From contig NC_088304.1 of the NCBI RefSeq assembly GCF_032854445.1, positions 36,069,551 to 36,133,550 of the forward strand: DNA of 64,000 nucleotides. The letters are read 5' to 3'. The stretch comes from Liolophura sinensis (Eukaryota; Mollusca; Polyplacophora; Chitonida; Chitonidae). A program made the position numbers and the translations under genes. Positions 46,401 through 57,700 of this stretch are shown here, one piece after another. Under the pieces are notes generated by a model. The model did not search any database. It saw nothing but the letters and a program-made list of their open reading frames with translations, and was not told the origin of the DNA. Numbering within the stretch: the stretch's first letter is position 1; each line of letters begins with the position of its first letter.

Positions 46401-46994
46401 GAGATGAGATGTTGTTTGGAAAACGGTGTTCCACAAGTTTTTAGATCATAACTTGATCAATTTCTGTTTTAAGCTTGTTCATGATATTTTGCCCGTCAAA
46501 GAAAGACTACTGAGGCGTAATATCGCCACTGACGACTCCTGTGTATTTTGTTCTGGTTCGGAAACACAGGACCATTTGTTTGTTCAATGTCATATTGTCT
46601 CTCAGGTGTTCCTGGAATTCAGCCGGGTGTTTGTTCTTTATGGTCGCGTTTTGCCGAATCTTGACAAGGACACACTAATTTACAAATCACTTAATTTTCC
46701 GGAAGTGAGGGCTGTTGTGTTATATATAATTACAGTGTTACGGAAGTGAGGGCTGTTGTGTTATATATAATTACAGTGTTACAATTTTGCACTTGGTGTG
46801 CAAGAAACCAAGTGGTGTTTCAAAATGAGCAAAGAGATGCAAGTACGATCGTTGCCGTGGCTAAAGGTATGATAAGGACAAGAGTTCATGTTGATTTCTA
46901 TCGGTTAAATCGGTCACTGTTTAAAAAGTATTGGTGTCACAACAAAATCTTCTGTAGGGTAGACCATGACAAGATAGTTTATCTACTCCGCTAA
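43464..46994 (+). pseudogene. LINE C ORF2, endonuclease-reverse transcriptase, frameshifted
   Basis: 473 intact residues (43,464-44,885) give a whole APE-like endonuclease: RFGTLNVNGLR, LFLQETHF (catalytic Glu), CIYAPNNPQDRKEF, GGDFNCVE and FSDHSCPIV. A 13-bp tandem duplication at 44,868-44,893 then shifts the frame. From 44,887 the RT reads YRSPGCDGLPAEF, GIPGRSIFDNLHLLRN, LDQEKAFDRVDWSF, RGVRQGCSLSPLL and SAFADDTTAIL (FADD). A T-run slip near 45,795, a small loss near 46,120, a stop near 46,405 and a 41-bp tandem duplication at 46,700-46,781 break the rest. The C-terminus keeps CVFCSGSETQDHLFVQC and ends at 46,994. Every catalytic motif is present, so this copy was probably active when it inserted. 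Confidence 0.92.
46700..46781. repeat. Tandem duplication, 2 x 41 bp
   Basis: CGGAAGTGAGGGCTGTTGTG begins at 46,700 and again at 46,741. Both 41-bp copies are identical. It shifts ORF2 near its C-terminus. Confidence 0.95.
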
Positions 46995-48272
46995 CAAAGT
47001 GATTTGATGATTACAAGAGTCACACAGCAGTCCCAACTTGTCTGTGATCTGTTTTGTTTTTAAGTGGGCTGCGCTGTGAATCTCAATATTATTCCGTTAC
47101 TGATATGTCTCTGTGTATGTATGTTTTCGTAAACGTTTATTGGGAATAAATTCAATCTTTCAAAAAAAAAAAAAAACTTAAACTGCTACCTTACTCACTC
47201 TTGGTCAACTTTTGCGAACGTCTGCTCCATATTGAGTACGTCAAATGGCAACCATATCTTCGTGGTCATAAAACCTATTTCCTCTTTATACACTTTCGTC
47301 TATTAATCCAGTGACGCCTTTTGAAGTGTTGTTTCTCTTTTGCCAAAATTTCCATCTTGTAGAAATTCGCATTACGCCTGTTTACTTCGACTCTACTGAC
47401 GGCATGCAAATGCAATACAAGTCTCTAGTCAGTTTTATCAAGTTACTAACAACCGTGTCATAGGTTTCATAATGGGTAAAGACAAAGTTATTCTGGGTCA
47501 ATATGCTAGGCCGGCCTGTTTGTAGTCTAGGTGACCTGCAATAAACCGTCTTTATTGGTGAATAATAGGAGCTTGCGAAATTCTCTAGACTGTTCCTTTC
47601 GTTGTGACTTTGTGGAAAAAATCGACATATACCACGCAATGGATTTTGCCCTCATTCGTTTGCTGCTCCTTGGGACCCCATCCGGAGTTGATTTCTCCAG
47701 GGGTATGATTTTCCTTGATGTCAAAAACAAACAAGTGCTTCGGGCAGGGAAATGTCTAGCTTTGCTTTACTATGTTTGTAATTACCAGTGCTTTCAAAAT
47801 TGTGTTTTCTAATCAAAAGACGTTTGTTTTATGTATAAGGAAAATACGTTGATATGCATGAGGATTGTTGGATTATTTTCGTGTATACAACTTTGACGCG
47901 ATTGTGAAGTCCTATGATGTATCCATGTTACTTTGGATCAGTAAGGGTTTCCCTCTTTGTGAACCTCTCAAAAATTTCGCCATGCATTACGAGATGGACT
48001 TTGCTCTGATTCTTCTACTGCACCTGGGGATCTCACCATCAAATCCTTTGTCTAGCGGCATGATTTGCTTGATGTCAAAGAAGGACAAGTGTTTTGGACA
48101 AGAATTTGTCTAAAATTGCTATATTCTGGGTGATTGATACATGTGCATTTATGGTAGATAGGCGGGTTTTGCACGGCGGGGTACTGGTTGTTGACCAGCT
48201 GTTGCTCTTTTCTCGGTTTACATGTTGACACACATGGATTTTGCTTTTACATTTTGTGTAATTGGCATAAAT

Positions 48273-48344
48273 GGCTCGTTGGTCTAGAGGTATGATTCTC
48301 GCTTTGGGTGCGAGAGGTCCCGGGTTCAATTCCCGGACGAGCCC
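48273..48344 (+). tRNA. tRNA-Pro(UGG)
   Basis: Intact copy, the first after LINE C. It shares the variant 5' flank TGCTTTTACATTTTGTG with the copy at 20,752. Six-T terminator. Confidence 0.96.
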
Positions 48345-49467
48345 ATATTTTTTCTAAAATTGTATTTGGGGCATTCTTTCCAGCAAGTCTTAATTTGCTA
48401 CCTTACTCACCCTTGGTCAACGTTTGCGAACGTCTGCTCCATATTGAGTGTGTCAAGTGACAACCATACCTTCGTGCCTATCAAACCTATTTCCTCTTTA
48501 TACACTTTCGTCAATTACTCCAGTGACGCCTTTCGAAGTGTTGTTTCTGTTTCGCCAAAATTTCCATCTTGTAGAAATTCGCATTACGCCTGTTTACTTC
48601 GATTGTACTGACCGCATGCAAATGCAATACAAGTCTCTAGTCAGTTTTATCAAGTTACGGACAACCGTGTCATAGGGTTACATAAAGGGTAAAGACAAAG
48701 TTTTTCTCGGTCAAGAAGCTCGGCCGACCTGTGAGTAGTCTAGGTGACCTGCAATAAACCGTCTTTATTGGTAAATAATACGAGCTTGCGAAATTCTCTA
48801 GCCTGTTCCCTCTTTTGTGACTTTGTAAAAACATTTGCCATATACTACGCATTGGATTTTGCCCTCATTCTTTTGCTGCTCCTTGAGACCCCATCCCGAA
48901 TTGATTTCTCCAGGGATATGATTTTCCTTCATGTCAAAACCAAACAAGTGCTTTGGGCAGGAAAATATCTAACATTGCTTTATTATGCTTGTAATTACCA
49001 GTGCTTTCAAAATTATGTTTTCTAAACGAAAGACCTGTGTTTTATGTATAAGGGAAATACGTGGATATGCCTTCATGAAGATTCTTGGATTTTTTTCGTA
49101 TATACAACTTTGACGCGATTGTGGAGTCCAATGATGAATCCAGGTTACACTTTGTGATCTTCTCAAAAATGTCGCCATGCATTACGCGATGTACTATGCT
49201 CTGATTCTTCTACTGCACCTGGGGATTTCACCCTAAAATAGTTTGTTTGGCGGCATGATTTGCTTGATGTCAAAGAAGGACAATTGTTTTGGACAAGAAT
49301 TTGTCTAAAATTGCTTCATTGTGGGTGATTGATACATGTGCATTTATGGTAGATAGGCGGGTTTTGCACGGCGGGGCACTGGTTGTTGACCAGCTGTTGC
49401 TCTTTTCTCGGTTTACATGCTGACACACATGGATTTTGCATTGAAATTTTCTGTGAGAGGCAGAAAT

Positions 49468-49535
49468 GGCTTGTTGGTCTAGAGGTATGATTCTCTGGGT
49501 GCGAGAGGTCCCGGGTTCAATTCCCGGACGAGCCC
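49468..49535 (+). pseudogene. tRNA-Pro pseudogene with anticodon-arm deletion
   Basis: 68 nt instead of 72. Four bases of the 5' anticodon stem and loop are lost (TTCTCTGGGTG), so the stem cannot form, and acceptor base 5 is C to T. The A and B boxes and terminator remain, so it may still be transcribed but not as a working tRNA. Confidence 0.9.
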
Positions 49536-50681
49536 CATATTTTTTCAAAAATTGTATTTGTGGCATTCTTTCCATGGAGTCTTAATCTGCCTCCTTACTC
49601 ACCCTTAGTTAGCTTTCCAAACATCTGCTTCATATCTTCGTGCGTCAAGTGGCAACCATATCTTCGTGGCCATCAAACCTATTTCTTCTTTATACACTTT
49701 CGTCTATTATTCCAATGATGCCTTTCCAAGTGCTGTTTCTGTTTTGCCAAAATCTGCATCTTGTAAAAATTTGCATTACGCCTGTTTACTTCGATTGTAC
49801 TGACGGCATGGAAATGCAATACAAGTCTCTTGTCAGTTTTATCAAGTTACAGACAACCGTGTCATAGGTTACATAAAGGGTAAAGACAAAGTTTTTCTCG
49901 GTCAAGAAGCTAGGCCGATCTGTGTGCAGTCTAGGTGACCTGCAACAAACCGTCTTTATTGGTGAATAATAGGAGCTTGCGAAATTCTCTAGCTTGTTCC
50001 CTCTTTTGTGACTTTGTAAAAACATTCGCCATATACTACGCATTGGATTTTGCCCTCATTCTTTTGCTGCTCCTTGGGACCCCATCCCGAATTGATTTGT
50101 AGGGCGGTATGATTTTCCTTCATGTCAAAACCAAACAAGTGCTTGGGGCAGGAAATTTTCTGACTTTGCTTTACTATGTTTGCAATTACCAGTGCTTTCA
50201 AAATTGTGTTTTCTTGTGGAAAGACCACTGTCTTAAGTATAAGGGAAATACGTGGATATGTCTGCATGAAGATTGTTGGATTATTTTCGTGTATACAACT
50301 TTGACGCGATTGTGGAGTCCTGTGAAGTCTCCATGTTACTTTGGATCAGTAAGGGTTTCCCTCTTTGTGAACCTCTCAAAAATTTCGCCATGCATTCAAG
50401 AGATGGATTTTGCTCTGATTCTTCTCCTGCACCTAGGGATCTCACCCTGAAATACTTTGTCTAGCGGCATGATTTGCTTGATGTCAAAGAAGGACAAGTG
50501 TTTTGGACAAGAATTTGTCTAAAATTGCTGCATTCTGGGTGATTGATACATGTGCATTTATGGTAGACAGGCGGGTTTTGCACGGCGGGGTACTGGTTGT
50601 TGACCAGCTGTTGCTCTTTTCTCAGTTTACATGCTGACACACATGGATTTTGCATTGAAATTTTCTGTGAGTGGCAAAAAT

Positions 50682-50753
50682 GGCTCGTTGGTCTAGAGGT
50701 ATGATTCTCGCTTTGGGTGCGAGAGGTCCCGGGTTCAATTCCCGGACGAGCCC
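50682..50753 (+). tRNA. tRNA-Pro(UGG)
   Basis: Intact copy, 1214 bp after the damaged gene. 5' flank variant GTGGCAAAAAT. Six-T terminator. Confidence 0.96.
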
Positions 50754-51898
50754 ATATTTTTTCAAAAATTGTATTTTGGGCATTCTTTCCTTGGAGTCTT
50801 AATTTGATTCCTTACTTACCCTTGCTCAGCTTTCCGAACAGCTGCTTCATATCTTCGTGCGTCAAGTGGCAACCATACCTTCGTGCCCATCAAACCTATT
50901 TCCTCTTTATACACTTTCGTCTATTATTCCAGTGACGACTTTCCAAGTGCTGTTTCTGTTTTGCCAAAATCTCCATCTTGTAGAAATTCGCATTACGTCT
51001 GTTTACTTCGATTGTACTGACGGCATGCAAATGCAATACAAGTCTCTAGTCAGTTTTATCAAGTTACAGACAACCGTGTCATAGGTTACATGAAGGGTAA
51101 AGACAAAGTTATTCTCGGTCAAGAAGCTAGGCCGATCTGTGTGTAGTCTAGGTGACCTGCAATAAACCGTCTTTATTGGTGAATAATAGGAGCTTGCGAA
51201 ATTCTCTAGCTTGTTCCCTCTTTTGTGACTTTGTAAAAACATTCGCCATATACTACGCATTGGATTTTGCCCTCATTCTTTTGCTGCTCCTTGGGACCCC
51301 ATCCAGAATTTATTTGTAGGGCGGTATGATTTTCCTTCATGTCAAAACCAAACAAGTGCTTGGGGCAGGAAATTGTCTGACTTTGCTTTACCATGTTTGT
51401 AATTACCAGTGCTTTCAAAATTGTGTTTTCTTGTGGAAAGACCAGTGTCTTAAGTATAAGGGAAATACGTGGATATGTCTGCATGAAGATTGTTGGATTA
51501 TTTTCGTATATACAACTTTGACGCGATTGTGGAGTCCTGTGAAGTATCCATGTTACCTTGGATCAGTAAGGGTTTCCCTCTTTGTGAACCTCTCAAAAAT
51601 TTCGCCATGCATTTAAGAGATGGATTTTGCTCTGATTCTTCTACTGCACCTAGGGATCTCACCCTGAAATACTTTGTCTAGCGGCATGATTTGCTTGATG
51701 TCAAAGAAGGACAAGTGTTTTGGACAAGTATTTGTCTAAAATTGCTGCATTCTGGGTGAATGATACATGTGCATTTATGGTAGATAAGCGGGTTTTGCAC
51801 GGCGGGGTACTGGTTGTTGACCAGCTGTTGCTCTTTTCTCGGTTTACATGCTGACACACATGGATTTTACATTGAAATTTTCTGTGAGTGGCAGAAAT

Positions 51899-51970
51899 GG
51901 CTCGTTGGTCTAGAGGTATGATTCTCGCTTTGGGTGCGAGAGGTCCCGGGTTCAATTCCCGGACGAGCCC
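51899..51970 (+). tRNA. tRNA-Pro(UGG), last in the array
   Basis: Intact copy, 1217 bp after the previous one. No further tRNA gene follows although array spacer goes on for about 1.7 kb. Confidence 0.96.
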
Positions 51971-53640
51971 ATATTTTTTCAAAAATTGTATTTGGGGCAT
52001 TCTTTCCAGCAAGTCTTAATCTGCTACCTTACTCACCCTTGGTCAACGTTTGCGAACGTCTGCTCAATATTGAGTGTGTCAAGTGACAACCATACCTTCG
52101 TGCCCATGAAACCTATTTCCTCTTTATACACTTTCGACTATTATTCCAGTGACGCCTTTCAAAGTGTTGTTTCTGTTTTGCCAAAATTTCCATCTTGTAG
52201 AAATTCGCATTACGCCTGTTTAATTCGATTGTACTGACGGCATGCAAATGCAATACAAGTCTCTTGTCAAGTTTATCAAGTTACGGACAACCGTGTCATA
52301 GGTGACATGAAGGGTAAAGACAAAGTTATTCTCGGTCAAGAAGCTAGGCCGATCTGTGGGTAGTCTATGTGACTTGTAATAAACCGTCTTTATTGGTGAA
52401 GAATAGGAGCTTGCGAAATTCTCTAGCTTGTTCCCTCTTTTGTGACTTTGTGAAAAAAATCGTCATATACTACGCATTGGATTTTGCCCTCATTCTTTAG
52501 CTGCTCCCTGGGACCCCATCCGGATTGGATTTGTCTAGCGGTATGATTTTTCTCGATGTGAAAAACAAGCAAGTGCTTGGGGCAGGAAATTTTCTGACTT
52601 TGCTTTACTATGTCTGTAATTACCAGTGCTTTCAAAATTGTGTTTTCTTGTGGAAAGACCAGTGTCTTAAGTATAAGGGGAAAATGTGGATATGCCTGTA
52701 TGCAGACTGTTAAATTATTTTCGTATATACAACTTTGACGCGATCCTATAATGTGTCCATGTTACTTTGGATCAGTAAGGGTTTCCCTCTTTGTGATCTT
52801 CTCAAAAATTTTGCCATGCATTACGAGATGGACTTTGCTCTGATTCTTCTACTGCACCTAGGGATCTCACCATGAAATACTTTGTCTAGCGGCATGATTT
52901 GCTTGATGTCCAAAGAGGACAAGTGTTTTGGACAAGAATTTGTCTAAAATTGCTGCATTCTGGGTGATTGATACATGTGCATTTATGGTAGATAGGCGGG
53001 TTTTGCACGGCGGGGTACTGGTTGTTGACATTCGCCATATACTACGCATTGGATTTTGCCCTTATTCTTTTGCTGCTCCTTGGGACCCATGCGGAATTGA
53101 TTTGTAGGGCGGTATGATTTTCCTTCACGTCAAAACCAAACAAGTGCTTGGGGCAGGAAATTGTCTAGCTTTGCTTTGCTATGGTTGTAATTACCAGTGC
53201 TTTCAAAATTGTGTTTTCTTGTGGAAAGACCTGTGTTTTAAGTATAAGGGAAAAATGTGGATATGCCTGTATGGAGATTGTTAGATTATTTTCGTATATA
53301 CAACTCTGACGCGATTGTGAAGTCCTATGATGTATCCATGTTACTTTGGATGAGTAAGGGTTTCCCTCTTTGTGAACCTCTTAAAAATTTCGCCATGCAT
53401 TACGAGATGGACTTTGCTCTGATTCTTCTACTGCACCTGGGGATCTCACCATGAAATACTTTGTCTAGCGGCATGATTTGCTTGATGTCAAAAGAGGACA
53501 AGTGTTTAGGACAAGAATTTGTCTAAATTTGCTTCATTCTGGGTGATTGATACATGTGCATTTATGGTAGATAGGCGGGTTTTGCACGGCGGGGTACTGG
53601 TTGTTGACCAGCTGTTGCTCTTTTCTCGGTTTACATGCCG

Positions 53641-53840
53641 GCACACGTGATTTTGCTTTGTCTGGCTGCATGATTTTCCTGTCAATGGCAGATAAGAGCT
53701 TAGGACAAGAAATTGTCTAAATATCCGTTTACATACATGTGTGTTGTTGGAAGGCGGGTTTTGCACGACGGTGTAGCGTTTGTTCATCTTTTGCTCTCTT
53801 TAATTTATATTGCTTACACGCTTGGATTTTGGTTAGTTGA
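53641..53840 (+). repeat. Diverged edge of the tRNA array
   Basis: It resembles the array only loosely: GATTTTGCTTTGTCTGGCTG, CATGATTTTCC, then AGGACAAGAAATTGTCTAAA and AGGCGGGTTTTGCACGACGG. The order matches one of the two tRNA-like modules and the spacer that follows it in each unit. It reads as an older monomer that escaped homogenisation. Confidence 0.75.
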
Positions 53841-54328
53841 AGAACTGTAATGAACTTTCTTTTGCTAAAGGGTTCAGAAACGATTGCTGTTTGATGGTTG
53901 TGTTTATTAACGAAAGATGAATTTGTGTCAAAAAAGGAATTAACCGAAAAAGAGAGTGTTTAGTTTTTTTTTCAAATTATTTATGGCTTTATTATGCTCC
54001 TCGACACAAATGTGTTATGCAAACAGTCTTGGTGGACGAGGATGAAAACCCAAATTCTTAGTTGCCTTCAGTAAATCCAGTATTGAATTTCGTTATTGGT
54101 TATTGCTTTGTAAAGGTGAAAACATATTTTTAAAAGTCAGTTTTTGTTTTTCCAATACGATTAATACAAAGTGTGCAGCACCTTTTTTGTAATACTATTA
54201 TACGTATAATTCTACATATCTGTTTAGAAATACATACAATTTCTGCTGTAAAGAAATAAATACATTAACGGATAGTCTATATTCCGCAGTCAACACGAAA
54301 ACAAATTTTACCTTCTGCAATAAACAAA
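53841..54328. other. AT-rich 3' flank of the host gene
   Basis: No repeat or open frame. On the minus strand it is the 3' untranslated side of the gene whose stop is at 54,331-54,329. The array's ragged edge ends about 490 bp from that stop. Confidence 0.5.
53988..53993 (-). terminator. Possible polyadenylation signal of the host gene
   Basis: The minus strand reads AATAAA, about 335 bp downstream of the stop codon. Its position suits a 3' UTR, but such hexamers are common in AT-rich DNA. Confidence 0.4.
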
Positions 54329-54747
54329 TCACGTCACTAGTTTGGGTTCTGTGTTTTCGAACAAACATTTGGAGCCCGCCAAAATTTCATCGAATACTCG
54401 TTGTGTGTCCCTTTGGATGGTTTCCATTGCACTGGGAATTTTCCGTATCTTTGAAATATTTTCTACACAGTTCTTCATTGCCTCTGGTCCTGCGACTGGG
54501 CCTAGATCTGCTTTTGTCACCTCCTTTCGTAAAGAGTTCTCGTCGTTGAGTATGAGCTGTACGGATCTGTTGACGTTTGGAGCTCGATCCATGATGTCTT
54601 TCGTCAATTTGTTAGCTCTGTTAAACAGTTCCAGAGCAGAAATTACCACTTCCGGGCGCGGACCAGATTCTTTGCTTACTTCGTGTGCGTCGTAGTTTAT
54701 CTGAATGCAATATTTACTTTTCCTTCCGACGGAGAGTTGAGCGTTTC
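54329..54747 (-). CDS. Host gene terminal coding exon
   Basis: The acceptor reads CTCATGTTACAG before GAAACGCTC. Its first two bases complete a Gly codon begun by the last G of the exon at 56,849-56,705. About 139 codons, ending FENTEPKLVT and TGA. A good open frame with typical coding composition. Confidence 0.75.
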
Positions 54748-57700
54748 CTGTAACATGAGCAAAGTTTATGAATGATTGATTGAATGGTGTATTCAAACAC
54801 ATTTTAGTGAACTACCGGACTTTGACTGGCAAATATTACAATGTCCCACATGTCAGGTACAGATTTGTTTATCTCGGAGAGAGCTCAATATGTACATAAC
54901 TTTGGTAGAGGGCAAGCGTTTTAAGTGAGCTTTATTTGTGAACAGCAGGAAAGGAATAACCAGGCTGAGCAATTACTGTGCGCCTATATGAATCCATTTT
55001 CGATAATCGTAACTCAAGCGGAGTAACTACTATCCCTGTAGCCCCCTTTGTTCCGGAAACTGTGGCCTCAGATAACCGGGTACGCGTTTTAGTCGATCTT
55101 TGGTAACTAAAATCATGTCAGAAAGACGGGACGGCGATGCATTTTGGGGTCACATCATATATAGTGTTGGTGTCTGGAGGCATGAAAACAACTATCCCAG
55201 TCGGGACCACTTGGGGCCCGTTTTACAAACCCCACGTTGCGCTACGTCCACATAAGTACCATGAGGACGTAATACCAGCACAGCACTGGTCGCCATGGAA
55301 GTTAAGTGCACCTAACGTTACGCGTGATTTGATAAACGAGCCGCAGAAGCCGTTTATGCATCGGTTCTGGCCTTTCAGATAGAAGCGGGCGCCTTTTTTC
55401 TAATGATTTTGGTTGCTTAAATTTTGTCACGAGACTGTCGGAAAAAAATTGTCTATTTTCATTGAAACATCTTATTAATTTTGGGATGCTGTGTAAGTGG
55501 AACTATGCTGTCCCTGCCCTATAAGCGAGGGCCTTGGGCTTTCCTGAAGGCTGTAACCTTTCAGATAGCCGGAGACGTGTTTTAGCCGACTATAGCTTGT
55601 TTATTTTAGACAATCGCCTATATTTTGCTGTTTGTATAATCAGTCGTACTCGCTACAAAAAATTGCCTTAGTCAGTGACACGTAGCACAAGCTCTACACA
55701 TGGATATGTTGAAATTTCATTGTATCATGTCATAAATTTCATATGCCGCTGTTTTTTAATTCATAATTATGGCGTCAACCGAGACAATGAGTTCTTGCCG
55801 TCGAAGCAGATGTTAAGCAGTTTAATACTATGGATTAGAAAAAGTTCTCTAACTTCATGTTCTTTGTAATGATATGGACGCTTAATATGTCGATTGTGGT
55901 TTTACGTTTCATTGAAGAAAGGCAATTCTTGTAGCTGGTATAGCTAATTTTTCAGAAAGCTGAATATAGTCAACTTGTTAAAAGAAACAAACTACAGATT
56001 CATAGTTATAAGGTGGGATGAGCAGCTAGGCCTTTCGTCGGCGCCTCATATACTTTTACGGTTTTGAGGTAGCGAAACTACCATCCGGCTGCCTAGGCCT
56101 GAGGCTACCCGGAAGTTCTGGCCTATCAGATAGCCGGAGGCACATTTCTAGACGAGCTTTGGTACCTTAACTCATGGTTTACCAATTGTGAGCTATAATT
56201 TACCTTCAGGGTTAATAATCACAGACCAATATCCAACACAACATAATCCACTACACTACTAGAGTTCGCATCATTGCCGACTTGATTGTTATATGCCACC
56301 ATGCTCAGGAATGTTTCACTTGTGCAACTGTGGCCAGCATTGTGGGTGAAGAAACAGGAGTGTCCGTGTAAACCATTGATCCTGCATGGATAAGTCACTG
56401 ACAAATTTTCCTCATGTGACGAGCAGACATGAACGCGATATTGGTTTAAGACAAAACAAGTGGTTTCCAGGCAACCCTGAACTGAGCAAATAGCCACACG
56501 AACTGTGAGGTTGGGGGTGTGGAGGAGGGATGGGATCTACAACCTCCCTGTCCATCTGAACCTACTCCTCGCTTGTCTAGGTAATTCAAAAGCGAGCGCC
56601 ATACACACTCGCTCAAGACTGAAAGTCAAGGAATAATAAGATAAAATCAAGATCTTTTTTCTTAAAGCTAGATGTGCCCTTCATTTCCGGGATAGATTGC
56701 TTACCACATTTGTCCTTCATGGCCTGGATGCAGTCAGCCATGACAGGGATTCCAGCTGTGTCTGCCAGGAACAGCTCCTTAAAGTCGTGGATGATGGATC
56801 GTAGAGAGCGATGGTTGGCCAGCACTGTATTGTGAAGTCTCGCGTGGTCCTAAACAAAGACAAACACATGGACAGTAACACACTCAGGTCTAAGCCAGAT
56901 TGACCGTTAATGTCTTATAAAACACGAGTACTACATCACCAGTTTGCGCACAAATCGTCATCGCAAAGCACTATTGAGCAATAGATTAGACAGCGTGGAT
57001 CCGAACTATTTCATAAAGGAAAGGGGCCCTATTATTGTCTTCGTCCATTGAGTGGCAACTAGCATCTGGATTACAGTACGATGAAAGACGGAGAAAACAG
57101 GTATGAAGAACAACGTGTTGGTTGGGGAGCGTTGCTTTTAAATATCTCTTAATAGCGATATTCATATGTATATTAAACATGGTACTTGTTGCTGCCTCGC
57201 ATTGCGCTAAACACTGAGATGTTAGCGCAAGAATACTGGACTGGTTGCCTCTGTGTCAGTATAATGTGACTGGGTAAGGTGTCATGTTTGGTGTCCTCGA
57301 TATACTTTTGTGGCAGCAGCATTTTCGCCGCATGAACTCGCCCTGCCATAAGAAAACACAGTATATGCACATACACCTAATGACTCCCCGCCCTCATATA
57401 ACCGAAAGATGTTTAAGTACGACGTAAAAATAACAGTGAAATATTCTTGATTACGGCGTGAAACACCAATCGAACAAATAAATAAATGTTTCGTTAAGCA
57501 TGTTAGCACTGAGTTAAAGTCACACTGAATTTGATGTTGTTTGGCAGGTGTTTTACTGTGTACTGAAAAATATTTGACTGATACGACCAGCATTATGGTG
57601 GAAGGAAACTCACACCTCACGGATTACCGACAGACCTTACCACGTACGACCGGAGGTGGACGGCATGAGGTGGACTAAAACTCACAGTGACCGCATAAGT

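Larger units (their letters stand above)
41855..47175 (+). mobile_element. LINE C, Tx1/L1-like non-LTR retrotransposon
   Basis: It has the same two-ORF layout as LINE B: a 188-bp leader, ORF1, a 42-bp gap, ORF2, AATAAA at 47,145 and a poly(A) of 14. The leader sequence is unlike that of LINE B while the proteins are similar but clearly diverged. Damage is light: one lost G and one stop in ORF1; a 13-bp duplication, a T-run shift, small changes and a 41-bp duplication in ORF2. Its poly(A) joins the tRNA unit 3-5 bp from where LINE B's does. Confidence 0.9.
47176..53640 (+). repeat. tRNA-Pro tandem array, block 3
   Basis: The array resumes after LINE C with a repeat of the 300-bp target stretch and continues through four tRNA genes (48,273, a damaged one at 49,468, 50,682 and 51,899). 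After 51,970 one more spacer follows, but at about 53,029 it jumps from GGTACTGGTTGTTGAC to ATTCGCCATATACTACGC, the middle of the next unit, skipping a tRNA gene. The array loses its regular form near 53,640. Confidence 0.93.

Noticed and set aside
17400-53400. Many recurrent 60-138-residue open frames on both strands of the array, for example 38,302-38,715 and 39,497-39,910 plus, 39,137-38,721 minus
   Set aside because: They recur with the 1.2-kb unit, change length freely through frameshifts and stops, and several read antisense through the tRNA gene (peptides with VRELNPGPLAPKARI are the reverse of the tRNA). They are by-products of the repeat.
17342-53640. CRISPR array or prokaryotic repeat
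   Set aside because: The unit is 1.2 kb with a tRNA gene and the region has eukaryotic LINEs and spliced genes. The 19-bp and 135-bp repeats have no unique spacers.
55137-55382. 81-residue plus-strand open frame
   Set aside because: No similarity I recognise, no splice partners, and it lies in an intron of the opposite-strand gene.
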